Below are positions 36,863-50,200 of a stretch of DNA of 64,000 bases, one piece after another. Position 1 is the first letter of the stretch, and every line of letters starts with the position of its first letter. The DNA is taken from the NCBI GenBank assembly GCA_029204225.1, contig CM055094.1:13952928-14016927 (forward strand), in the 5' to 3' direction. The notes beneath the pieces are model-generated. The model was not told the origin of the DNA and did no database searches. It worked only from the letters and a program-made list of their open reading frames with translations. This DNA comes from Diphasiastrum complanatum (taxonomy: Eukaryota; Streptophyta; Lycopodiopsida; Lycopodiales; Lycopodiaceae). The translations under genes were made by a program, and so were the position numbers.

Positions 36863-39800
36863 GAGCATAGTGCGGTGAAGCACTTGGCAACAAATTTTAT
36901 TATTAATCTTGTCTTTATTGCAAGTGGGTGAATTAAGTGCATCCTTATTAAAAATAGTGAAATGATATTATCTCAATAACTTATGTATGGTTTTAAAGAT
37001 TCTATGATGGCCTCTTGAGAAATAAAGTTCTCTCAAAGGTGAGCAAAATATTATGAAACAATTCTAAGAGTATTCTTGAAGCTTAATATAATTGATTAAT
37101 CACTTGACGATATGTAATCCTTAGCTCATGTTACTCATTTGACAATATATGCTTACATTCATTTTTGGTGTAACACTTTAGTTAGACTTACTTAAAGCAA
37201 TACATGATGTTCTTGTACTAAGAATTAGATTTACACTTTCTTTATTTTACTTAGCGCAACCCTTAGATAAAATCATTTCCAACGTGTCAAATCTATTTGC
37301 ATTTGTTTATGTTAGATAGCTCTTTTCTTTTGTGTGAGAAAAAAAAGGTGAGAATGATATATTATCATACCTTGACATGGTTTATGTTTTCGTCTAGAAT
37401 TGAACATGAGAAGATCTATTTTTTTTCAAAAGCTTTATCCATCTAATACATCAATGTACTTTTTACAAAGAAAAATGTTCAAATTTTCAAACATTTTTTT
37501 TTCATATGAATGTATGTTCCAAGTGTTGTACCGACACTTAAATCTTTGTGAGTTTGTTAAGTCCTACAAAAGGAAACAAAAGCTACTCATTATGTCAAAA
37601 CAAAACATTATGTGACACATTGATATGTATTGAATACTTTGTATATGGGATAAGATGCCGATAAATCTATAACTTGTTGAAATAAAGGTTCTAAAGTTAA
37701 ATTATATGAAGGTGATTGTCATGCATGTGCTTTTTGAGAACACATTGTACAGAGAAAAAACATTGTCAACCACTTGGCAAATATTTGTCAGCGTAAAGAA
37801 AAATTAAATTAAAAATTAAAGATTGTCATATTCAATAATGTGAAAAAGGTCAAACAACGCTTTTGTCACATTAAGCTCAATGTCGTGATTTTTTCATGTG
37901 CTTTTCTACTCATGAAAAAGCTTGAAGCACACCTATTGGAGTAAAGCCATGTAGATTTGATAGAGTAACTAGGCAAAAAGAAAAATCTAGCACAATGTTT
38001 GAGATATTTGAACTCTCATGAGTAAATCCCATATACTTTACAAGCACAAACCTTAACCACTGGACCAAAGAAACGTTTTTAACCACTTGACCAAAGCAAC
38101 TCTTTTTAACAAAGGCAAATCAACTTTCATAATGAAACTATCTAAGTATTAAAAAAGCCAAATATAGTACAATATTTTAACTTTTGAATTAAGTCAATTG
38201 TTGTAGAAAAGGGATACCTAGAGCTTGGCATGTACATGGATTTCCATCATATACACTATGCAAGTTGAAGCTAGTTTTATAGTGTGTGTCAACTTACAAT
38301 TGCATAGATTGACATAGCCAATATGGAGAACAAAGCTCCCCAATTTTGGAGCCCGTGGGTATCAAGGTGTCTCTTATGCACATAGATCGAGATTCGAGCC
38401 CATGTCTCCACTGCCATAACACCACTCTTATCTGATTTGACTAAAACAAATATTCTCAAAAAAGGTTTTTTTCCCTAGAATTGTGTTATGCTTTTGATTG
38501 GTGAGATTCTTCTCAGTCTAGATCACGCACATGAAAAAACAAAGAGAGATATTTCTTTTCGTTTATAACATACATGTGCATCAATCTTGAACTTTAAAGG
38601 CACTTTGATAAAAAAAGAAAGAAATTGCAACATGCCAGGGGTAAGATGCATGGTGTAATTCTCACCCAAATGTGATATTAGAGGCGTTCTTGCTTTAAGT
38701 GAAAGTGATGAGATTGATTAGACCCATTTGTGAAAGGGGCAAGTGAAATTTAAATTGAGTTGCAAGGCATGACAACAAGCATGGATCTATTTAATGCACT
38801 TCATTGGGATTTTTTTTAAATTATGGAATTAGATGTTAGGATATAGCCAACAATCACAACAATTTACGATGTAGGCACAAACTTCGAATGTGCACAATTG
38901 TGCTAAAGTTGAAGTGTGGTGCAACATCCCACCACTTGGAGCAAGAAGCCAACAAAAATGTGCATATACGAAATGTGATACCTTAACTCCATGATCAGAG
39001 GAAATTATCGCTCAATTTCAAATCACGAGGATATAGCAAGTTACTTCAACAATCTTCCAATTTCAAATTTAATTGGTCATTCTTGAAAGTAGCACAAAGC
39101 AATGTTTGAAAATGAGCTCTAAGTTCCCATAAAAACTTGAATAAACTTGACGGTATAAGAAGGGAAAATATGTCCAAACTTGAGATATAATAGTTTTGTT
39201 TTTAGAAAAAAGTTTTCATATTGGTGAATGTGTCCTTTAAGGACATTGAGAAGCGTAACTTAATTTGCCTTAAACCAAGACAAGAAAAAAAAAGAAGAGG
39301 TTTGAGCTACGAGACTTGATATGTTTTTAGAATGGCCGGTTTCTTTCTCTTTTTCAATCTAGGATTCTTTTTTTCTTTCGTTTTCAATCTCTTAGTTTCT
39401 CTTTTAACTTTTTAAGTGGGTTATTTTTCCATTGAAGCTGAAAAATGCACATGCTAATGAAATAACTGATGAACTTGTGTGTTTCGATTGAAAGGTAGAG
39501 ATAACAAAAGTAGATTTGCAAGCTATCAAAGGGAAGCATACAAATGAACATTTTTCATGAAGATTATCAAAACTCTTCATAAAGTAATACAAGTTACGAG
39601 TAGCACGTCCATCTAGTTTTTAGATTTCAATTGAATGGTAGTTATTCTTTTGACATTGTAATGATTATCATTTTTTCAATGGGCTAGGTCAACAGGTTCC
39701 ACAAGCTGCGACTTCACGAGGCTTTTGTGGTGCGCACGACAATAGCTTGTCGATGACGATCCAACAATCACACATTCAGATTGTTCTTTATGAGTGGAGA

Positions 39801-41130
39801 GATTTGTTCCTCCACTTCTTGCACACTACCGCATGCTTTGTTGGCTTCGATGATCCTCACTAGACCTAGCACAACAAGTCAAATCTCTAACTGGGTGGAA
39901 ACCGAAACTCATGCAACTGAGAAGTTTGTGTTTCATGGAGTGTGCAAACTCCCTCACCTCACAATGGCTTGGGAGAAATGCACAAGTTTTATAGCAAGCT
40001 GGATTTGACTCCCCTCTCACTCTATGGATGTCATCTTAAGGGGGTGTGGACGTTAAATGGAAAGAGACACTCAATCAGTTTGAAAGCTAGGGTTTACAAT
40101 ACAAAATTTCCTCTTATATTTTCACCAAGGAAGTAAGTTTACTCCTCCTCACATTTCTTGTTGATTTTTAAACTTTTCCTTTCATGTTAGTTCCACAATT
40201 ACTCAACAAAATTTTAAAATGAATGAATGCTTGCTCTTTTTTTAAAATTCAACTAGGTTGATTTTGTCTTGCTACTTCACACCGATGACGATTCTCATGG
40301 TAGCTAACCGAGGCTTTCATACCAAGTAACAAATTTGAAAGTTCATGCGACTTGCAAAGCTGGCCGATTAGATTTGAAATCAACTGGTTGGTTACTAAAC
40401 TTTGTGAGCTCTTTTGTTCGCACCGATTCTTAGTGCCTCTTTCTGTGCAACTGATTCACCCGAGCATGGTAACGTTTTTTAATAGCACGGGTTGCTTGAG
40501 CGGGTGAGCAGTGAGCATTAAGCATTGCCACAAGGTGGTTGAGAGAATGTTCCTTTGATTTGGGGGGCCACCAGATTGAAGTGTTATAGAAAACCAAATT
40601 GTCGCCCACCAACGTCCCGTGACGGGCGCCTTTGGTTTCTCATTCCCAAAAGAAAAAGAAAAAAAAAAAAAGGCGCCATAGTCAGCATGGTAATAAATCC
40701 GACCGTATACACCGCCTTTCAAAATGGCACGCGAATCGACAAGCGGGGGGGCCACTGGAATCGACACGCGAAGGTCTTTTCGGAGTCTCCCAGTCAATGA
40801 CTGGCGTAGAAAAGAGTCATCATGTCTTACCCTTCAGGCTGCAACGGACTGGCTGTACCCGGTAGAGCTACCAGTGACCGGCTGTACCCGGTTATCGTCG
40901 TCTTTCTGTCGATTTGCTCTTACCCCGCCATTTTCATCCCAATCGTCACGATCCAAGGTTTTTCCTGATCCTCACGCTCTCGTCTTTTCTTGAAGCTGGT
41001 GTCGATTTTAGCAGCAGGCTTGTATGTAGTGTTTCGATATTATCAGCTCCATTTGCTTTGGTTTGCTTTGCTTTGCCAAGATAGCCAGAAAAGCGAGCAT
41101 ACTGCTTGTTGAATCATATCTTTTTAAGTT
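36863..41130. other. Long intergenic stretch up to the GIF gene
   Basis: AT-rich to about 40400, then more balanced from 40550 to 41130, which is probably the promoter and leader of the GIF gene. No element or RNA gene recognised. An A-rich run lies at 40645-40670. Confidence 0.5.
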
Positions 41131-41256
41131 TTGAGCCGGCGGTTTCAGGTTTATCATCGGATAGGAGGTTTTTCTTGAGCCTGCAGTTTGAGGTTTATCA
41201 TCGCATAGGAGGTTATTTTGAGCCGGCAGTTTGAGGTTTCTCATCGCTTGTAAGTT
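41131..41256 (+). repeat. Three tandem ~43-bp repeats in the GIF leader
   Basis: Units at 41131-41174, 41175-41217 and 41218-41256 begin TTGAGCC(G/T)GC and contain GTTTGAGGTTTATCATCG. The array ends about 25 bp before the start codon at 41282, so it probably lies in the 5' UTR. Confidence 0.85.
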
Positions 41257-41281
41257 TGCTTTGTTGTTTTTTAATATCAAG

Positions 41282-44200
41282 ATGCAGCAACCTCATATGA
41301 CGCCCTACCCTGGCACCTCAATCACCACCGAGCTTATCCAGAAGGTAGCATTTCGCATGATTTTGAAGCTAGTTTAGCTTTTTGGAGCAATGGATTGTTT
41401 ATTAAGACAGCTTGTGTTTTTTTGTTAATGTTTGTGCACCTGTTCTAGGCCTCTCTTACTTTTGTGATTGCTACAGTATGTAGCCTTTTGTGTTTCAGGA
41501 TGCTTGCACCAATGTAGTCCTGTTTGTGTCAGTAGCATGAAATCTGTTGCGAGCTCTATAAATGTGAACTAAGCTAGCTTTGGATTTTTTTTCCTACCAA
41601 GCAGTATCTGGACGAGAACAAACAGCTAATACTGGCTATCCTTGACAATCAAAATCTTGGGAAACTTCGTGAGTGTGCAGCGTATGTATCACAAATCTCT
41701 TTATGGGTATGCTTTGGTTTGAGAGAGAGAGAGGGAGAGAGAGACAGTGGTACATTAATGTCTTGAAAAACCAAACCGTATATAAGAGTAAAGATACATC
41801 TCAAATGTGCATTAATCACAAGGGAGTGTATAAATGTCTGGAGTACAACTAAAGAAAGTAAATGCATGAAAATACATGAAGTCCTAGATGAGAATAGAAT
41901 AAGCTATATAAGTTATATCCACTCTGTGGGTAGTCACTATTATGATGGCATGTAGCTGAAGAAAGAAGTGATGGTAGGTGCTTGTGGTGCTGATGTCCAA
42001 GGAAATGTAGATGAGTTACTGCCATGTCGTCATGGGTGATGTCCATGTGTATGAGGTCGTGTGACATGGCAGCAAGCTCTGGTGGGTGTAAGTCTCAACA
42101 CCAGGCGCTGCTTCTCATCTCGGTGACAATGCTGAACTGGGATGTTTGTCTCATCCTTTGAGATTGATACAATAGTATCTCCCTTTGATCTCATAGTATA
42201 TAGGACAAAGAAAATGACGTGCTCCTTTGACTCCACCCCATTCATGGTGTAGAAGTGAAAAATACCATCCTCTTGTGGAATGTCTTGAAAGTGTCTTGTC
42301 TCCACATATAAGTGATGAGAAGAGACTCTAATTTGTCCAAAGGTTAATCGAGGATGGTCTTTATAGTCAAAAGCAACGTTCCATGGATCTTTTTGGAATG
42401 CCTTTTTGAAATGAGTTTGAAACGACAACTTTACGAAAATTACATATTGGTAGTTTGAAACAAAAAAGAATTGGCAGAACACATTATGTCAAGCTCTAAA
42501 AATCAAGTAGCGAGTGCCCTTAATAGGACATTTTCCCTCACCGAGATTTTAGTTGATGTATACTCTCAGGAGGGATTTGCCGAAATGCACATTTTGGTTG
42601 AATATGGCAAGAAGTTGAAGTAGGAAATCAATGCATACTTGATAGGGTTGGGTTACAAGATTCTACAACAAACCAAGGTAAGAGTAAGATCATAAGTCAA
42701 ATTTCCTTTTGAGACTAATAACTTTAATGTTAAAGTTTATGTGCAAGAAAATGGAGAAATCAGCTGCCAAATTTATATCTATGTCACAATTCTCCAATTG
42801 TAAGCCACTCATGCATGCATCGAACTTATGACCTAGAACAAAGATGTTTTTATTGATAAAAGATGAAAACCCTAAAGGAACTATGATTAGTCAACATCAA
42901 GCCTTGGGTTAGGGGAAACACGATGAGTTAGGATCTTACTAATGGTGACTAGTCAACACTCAATATCAAATATAATTGGCTATAACTAGAGTGGTAACCT
43001 AGGGTCAACTAGGGGAGACACAAGCAAGACATGTGGGAATTGCATGTCATAGTAGAAGGCTAGAAATGATGTCCCACCCCAGAAACAAACCCTAGGATCT
43101 CAAATTGAACACTTGCAAGAGTCCAATCCATCTATAAGTCTTTGGATTGTTGGCTATGTGCTTCTATAAACACTGCTTGTGCATGCCATAAGTGCAAGAG
43201 ACTACTTTGTGACTTTCTTTTAAATTGCTATAAATACAACTTGGTGCTTTGCAAGTTTATTGGAAGACCAATCACTTTAACTAAAGCTACAACATTAGCC
43301 TTGCAACTTGGAGCATGTGGTTGTTTTGATCGGAGAAACTTTGCTTTTGATGCTCTAAGCTACAGTTTGTAGCCAGATGGCCTACCAATTATATGATGTA
43401 AATTAAACCAACTTTAAGGAGAAATGAAATATTTAGTAGTGTTCAACTTTCTAAATGAAAGGCCTAGTGGCTTGTGGTTAGTCAATTTTGGCGTTCAATC
43501 CATTTTTTTAAGTACTTGGTGCTCCTTCTCTGTTATGTTATCCTTGCAAAATTGAGTCTTTTGTTTGTCCCTAACAAGCTCCTTGATTATTGCATAAATG
43601 AAAGAAAAACTAAGGATTTCAAGTATGTCATGCAGATACCAGTCAAAGTTGCAACAAAACCTTATGTACTTGGCTGCCATTGCGGATGCACAACCTCAGG
43701 CACCAACTGCAACTGTTCAGGTACATGGTGTAAAGCTCGCATGATCTAGGTCTTCATGTGTTTGTTTTGAGGCATCTACCATTGAGCATTTTGGTCAATC
43801 CCCTAAGAGAAGTGATAAATATTAATGTTCAATGCACTTTTTTCATTGAGCAATGGTGTGTGGTTAAAGGGTGATAATTGGTTACAAGCCCTCTTAAATT
43901 TTTGACAACCCAGGTTGGTCCTACATTTCAATAAGCATCTCTACTTCAAGATGATTGACTAAGCAAACGTAAGTTATGTCTTTTTCCTAGCATATTTATC
44001 AAAGCTAAGTAATGTTTAAGAAGTGCCTTTCTTTTGAAAAGCACAATAAGATTGCTTTCTTCTTACACCTGCAATCAAGAAGTATAGCTTTTGTCAACAA
44101 AGACTTAGCTATTAAGTTAATCATGTATAGGACAGGGCCCTAGTTACATTGCACGTGTAGGATACATTAGACCATGGACTTCAGCGAGCACTAGAATGGC

Positions 44201-47200
44201 GATTTGTGATTGAAGGTTGGATTGCATTCTTCAAGAATATCTACCTAGTAGCTTGAGTGTTACAGCTTTTACTCCCTGTCTTGGTTGTTTATTGTTTTTA
44301 CTTTTAGATGTACTTGTAAATACAGAAATGGCTAAGTCACCGGCCTGTGGTGACCTATGTAACAAAAATGTAAATGAAGCTGTTAATGATGTTTTTGAGT
44401 CGCAAAGTCGCATGTTGCTTGGGTATAGGGTACTGGGTCATTAATTTGGAGTGGTTGGACTGACCTCCTAAAAAGTAAGAGAGTTGGCAAGTGTCGATTG
44501 TGCATGGAGTTGGACATGTGCCGAGATTCAGGAAGGGTCAGGGTTAAGGGGTGCTTGAGGATTGTGTATAAGTGAGCCTAGAGAGAGGCATTCCGGATTA
44601 TAAACTATGCAGCAAAGGTTGGGAGGGGACGACGCAGCCAGTTCCACTGTGTTTGTGTTTGATGCTATGTGCTTGCAGGTAATCAGAAAGGCTGAAAATT
44701 TGTGGCGATCAGTGCATGTTTGGATGAGTGTCGGTAGGAAGATCAGGGAGAGCCTGACATTTGGTATCAGAGCGAGGCTTACGTTTGGGAGAGAGGTGTA
44801 AAAATTTTAGCAACAATGTTGGAGGACCATCGCTGATCAGTGGCAGCGGAAGGGCAAATTTCGATGAATTTGGAAGCCAGAAACTAGGGCAGGTCCAGCG
44901 CTGAGGGACAGCTAGAAGATCGGCAATTTTTGATCCAAAAACGGGCGCAAACAGGTCTGAAATTCTGCACAGGGGGCTGCAGATCCAGCGTTGACAGGTT
45001 GGAGTACCGAAACGACGATTTCAGGTCCAAATATCCTTCAAAATCGAATTAGGGAGGAGTTTCTAGATGTGTTCACGAATGAACTTCCATCTATTCTACC
45101 CCCTAAGAGAAATGTGGAGCATAGAATTGAATAAATTCTTGGATCATCTCCTGTTAATAGACCACCTTATAGAATGAGTCTGAAAGAGGAGGAAGAGGTC
45201 AGAAGCATGATTGAGAACTATCTTGCCAAGGGGCAAATAATACCTAGCTTCTCCCCCTTTGCCTCTCCGATCATTCTGGTAAAAAGGAAGGATGGGTCTT
45301 GGAGAATGTGTGGAGACTATCGAGGCTTGAACAAGATTACTGTCAAGCATCAATATCCTATGCCACGTATAGATGATCTTTTGGATGCCCTCCATGGTGC
45401 TACGGTGTTTAGCAAAATTGACCCAAAGAGTGGTTACCACCAGGTGAGAGTTCGAGAAGAGAATGTGCATAAAACTGCCTTCTGGACTCGTTTTGGACAC
45501 TGAATTTTTAGTTATGCCCTTTGGATTGACTAACGCCCCTGCAACATTTATGATGTTAATGAACGATGTACGTAGACCATTTATGGGCAAGTTTGTGGTT
45601 AATTTTGTTGATGACATACTTGTTTACAGTTGTGGTGATGCTATGCATGTTAATCACCTTAGAATTGTGTTATCAACTTTGAGGGAAACCACATTGTTCG
45701 CTAATGATAAAAAAAAGTGAATTGTTTAAAAAAGAAATAACATATTTGGGTTTCATAGTGTCAGTAGATGGAATAAAACTGGATCTTCAAAAAGTTGATG
45801 TTCTTCTTGCCTGGCCTGATGTTGCAGAAAAAATAAATGGAAAGAGTGGACGAAAGTTCAGCAGTGAAGTTTCGATGCTTTGAAACAAGCTATGGCTGAC
45901 TTTGTCACTTTAAAAATTCTGGACCCTCAAAAACCATTTGTCGTTGAAAGGGATGCAAGTGACATTGTTGTCGGGGCATTTCTGTTGCAAGAGGGTAGGC
46001 TTGTGGCCTTTGAGAGCAAGAAGCTCAACCCTGCACAGAAGAACTATCCAACTCATGAGAAAAAGTTGTATGCCATTATCCACGCTTTGAAGGCATGGAC
46101 TCATTATTTGTATGGTGCGGAATTCTATGTGTACACCGACCATAACACTTTGAGATATTTCTGCAACCAGTCGGACCTAAGAGGGCGGCAAGCCAGGTGG
46201 GCTGAGTTGATGCAGGAATTTCACATAGAAATTCGGTAAAAGAAAGGTCCCAAAAATCGTGTGGCTGATGCATTGTCTCATATATTATATCAGATGTCTT
46301 TTGTGATTGAAAATGACTTGATTGCTGAGATTAGACAGACTCAACAAGAGGATCCTCATTGCCAAGGAATTGTGAGAGGCAAATCTTGCGCAAGTAGAAT
46401 CTCAGGATGTGAGTTTTGGTCTCTTTGCTCACACTTACCTTAACTATACCATAGAAGATGGTATGATTAAGAGAAATGGCAAACTTCTCGTTCCAGCTTG
46501 TGAGGAGCTGCATAGGAAGATTGTCCATTTATGTCATGATAGCCCTAGTGCAGGTCATCCTGGTGTGGATAAGACCTATGAGTTGATCTTACGTAACTTT
46601 TGGTGGCCTAAATTGAAAAAAGATGTTTACCATTATGTGATGCACTGTTTGAAGTGCTAGGTCAATAAAGCTGAAAGGATTAAAACTCCTGGAATTTTAC
46701 ACCCACTACTTGTACCAGGTGGGAGATGGGAGAGTATCTCCATGGATTTTGTCACTAACTTACCTCGTATAGAGTCATAGCATGATTCTATCTTGGTCGT
46801 AGTTGACAGACTCACTAAGATGGCTCATTTTATTCCATCGCTTAAAAAGATTGATGCGGCTGGAGTAGCTAATTTGTTTATCAAGCATGTGTTCAGACTT
46901 CATGGATTACCGTCATCCATAGTGTCTGACAGGGATACTTGATTCATTGAAAACTTTTGGACTGTAGTTATGGCCAAACTTGAAGTCTAATTGAGAATGA
47001 GTAGTACGGAGCATCGTGAAATGGATGGCCAAATTTGAGAGCCAGACCTTAGAGGATATGCTTAGGGCATTTGTTGGGGATAAGCAAACTCAGTGGGAGA
47101 AGTACTTGCCACTGTTGGAGTTTGCTTACAATGACAAGACAAATGTGAGTGCTAAGATGAGTCCTTTCGAGCTTAATTATGGTTTTAGCCTTTAGGCCAG

Positions 47201-50200
47201 CTAGCCTTGTAACGGTAGGAATTTCTCAAAGAGTGCCTGGTGCGGTTAATTTCCTAACTCAAATGAATGAAATGCTTGAGTTAGCGAAGGTTAATATTAG
47301 ACAAGCGATGGATCGAGCTAAGTCTTACGCTGATCAGCATCGCACGCCTAGAGAGTTTGTGGTAGGAGACATGGTGTTTCTCCAAGTACCCAAGGACTCT
47401 AAGACCCGTAAGACGGGCAAATGTTACAAGTTGTCCCCGCGTTATTGTGGACCCAGGAAAATTGTTAAAAGAATCAGTGATGTTTCTTATAAGTTAGATT
47501 TTCCTAAAACTTGTAAAGTGCATCCTGTATTTCATGTTTCTAGATTGAAACGAGTTTTACATAACGATGATAACTTGTTGTCTGATGGTTTGTTTGCATT
47601 CCAAGAGCAGGGAAAAGTAGCCCATGGGCCAGAGAGGGTATTGGATAGGCGGGAGAGGCGTTTACGCAACCGTATGATCCATGAGTACTTGGTCGCTTGG
47701 CATGGCAGGCCTCTTTCTGATGCTACTTGGGAGACCGTGCACAGTCTGTGTGCACAGTGTCCTGGCTTTGCCATCGCGGACGATGTTACCTGAGGGGGGA
47801 AAGGATGTTACAACTTTTACTCCCTGTCCCGGTTGGTTATTAGTTTTTACTTATAGATGTACTTCTTGTAAATACATAAATGGCTAAGTCATCGGCCTGT
47901 GGTGACGTTTATAACAAAAATGTAAATAAAGCTGTTAATGATGTTTTTGAGCCTCAGAGTCGCATGTTGCTTGGGTATAGGGTACTGGGTGATTGGTCAT
48001 TTATTCGGAGTGGTTGGACTGACCTCCTTAAAAGTAGGAGAGTTGACTAGTCAACGTGACACATGTCATATGCTCACTGGGACACTTGGTCCAGTGAATG
48101 AGTGACACGTGTTAGGGTTGACCAGTCAAACATGACACGTGTCACATGCTAACCAGGATACTTGGTCCAATGGATGAGTGACACATGTTAGCCTACTCAC
48201 TTGCCTATGTGTCAGGGTACTGCCAAGTGGCAAGTGTCGATTGTGCCTGGAGTTGGCCATGTGTCGAGATTTAGGAAGGGTCAGGGTTAAGGGGTGCTTG
48301 AGGATTGTGTATAAGTGAGCCTAGAGAGAGGCACTGAAAATTTGTGGCGATCAGTGCATGTTTGGACGGGTGTCGGTAGGAAGATCAGGGAGAGCTTGAC
48401 GCTGAGATGTTGGACTAGAGTTATCGTGCTCAACTTCAATGGAAAAGTAACCTAGTGTTAGGTGCCATATGGGAGAATAATTAGTGGCTAGGGAAGATGT
48501 ATCCATGCTTTGCCGTTGTGCAAGAAGGTGAAAGGAATGTCATGGGCGAATCTTGCACAATGCACCTAATACGCTTCGAGGGATCAATTTCCAGGGTCTA
48601 GTTGACCATAAGCTACATTGAGAGTTGGCATTTACCGAAAGTTGGGTCACATATGTTGCAAGTTGTGATTTGATGAGCCCAAGTAGTAACTACTACAAAT
48701 GTGGGTTGGGGATGACTATCATGAACCTAGTGATCGATATTGATGTTAGCTGGGAGTTGGGATGTGATGAGAAGCTAGCTAACAAGTTACGGAAGTGTGG
48801 AAGCTTATTGTTTTGCCATGGGGAAACAAAACAAGTTAAAAATAGAAGAAGTTGTAGTTGCAATGCTATGCTAGTCATAGAAGACTATTCTCATCATAGA
48901 TTTCAAAAATCAGTATCATGTTGCGATGTATAAAATGATCATATTGGAAAGTAGTGGACTAGCGGGGCATTAGGGTCTAGGACATGCCTCGACCACTCTA
49001 TCCCCCAAATCCCCTTAGGCCACTTAGCCCACAAGTGGCCTCGACCCTAATGCCCCGCTAGTCCCCTTCATCTTGTCAGCCTTAGTTCCCCCCCCCCACA
49101 TACCTGCGCAAAAAAAAAAAAAAACCCTACTATTTGGAGTTTATGATCTTGGAGGACAATGTCGTCAAATTTGGATTGGGTCCTCTTAGCTCTAAGCTCC
49201 TAAATTTAGAAGTCGCGAGTGGTGAGAATGAATCTCTGCTTGAGGCCTATACATGTGCTCCCTATCCTTTGTAGCGACTATCCATGGTCACGTTGAGCAC
49301 CTAGCTTGTTATCACATCTCAACTAAACTCCATCACTCACAACTAGCTACAGATGCATGGCAACCAGAGAGGGCTCATCTCGTCGTAGTTTGCAAGACAT
49401 TTGACCCAACTTGGACAAATTCCTAGTTGTGGTTATTGGCTTGTGCATAGCTTACGATTGACTAGCCCTTTGTTATTGATCTGTCCAAGTTCATGTTAGG
49501 TCCAACATTGGCCCTTAATAGTCCTTCCTACTCCAAGAATCAATAGATTATAGATCTACTACAAAGTCTATGATACATATTTTGAAACCTTTGGCCATTC
49601 TCTTGAGTTAAAAAATGTCACTTTTTTCTCAAATACTATTAGAAAACTATGAAATATAACTTTTTGCATTATATATAGCTAGCTTCTTAGTGCTACTTAC
49701 ATGATAGAGATTAGGTCTTGAAGATAAGACCACACTCAAGATATGAGAGAGATGGAGAGAGAACACACAATGCTTTTATTAGGGAGTACACGATACATTT
49801 CAATGGGAAGGAGGGAGATGAAGATGAAGTTACATAGGAGTAGATCTAGTCCATTGGTCTCAAGTCCATTTACACATTATAGGAACCATATCACATGAAT
49901 CAAATTATATGAGGTGCTATGGCCTATTCCATCGTTAATATACTCGATACATTGAGAACGTTCGTTAACCAATGAGTAGAAATAAAATGCTCTTGGTATT
50001 GTCAACGCGTGGGATCATAGAGAGTCAAAACCTGGGTGGGTGAGCTCAACTCAAGCATGATACGCCAACTTAGCACATGCTGGCACTTAAAATGACCAGT
50101 ATAATAGTACAATGTAATCAATTACTAGCCATGGTTTCCCAATTCTCATATTCATTGACATTTGAGCGACAATTTGATTTGAACCAGTTCATTTGACTCA

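Larger units (their letters stand above)
44258..48401 (+). mobile_element. Ty3/gypsy chromovirus, internally deleted, in GIF intron 3
   Basis: LTRs at 44258-44759 and 47806-48401 both begin TGTTACA. The primer-binding site TGGTATCAGAGC starts at 44762, and a polypurine tract (GAGGGGGGAAAGGA) precedes the 3' LTR. Flanks TTGAG (44253-44257) and CTGAG (48402-48406) are a 4-of-5 target duplication. Only RT, RNase H, integrase and chromodomain remain; gag and protease are deleted between the leader and RT. It lies in the same orientation as the GIF gene and wholly within intron 3, so it is transcribed as part of the intron. Confidence 0.92.
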
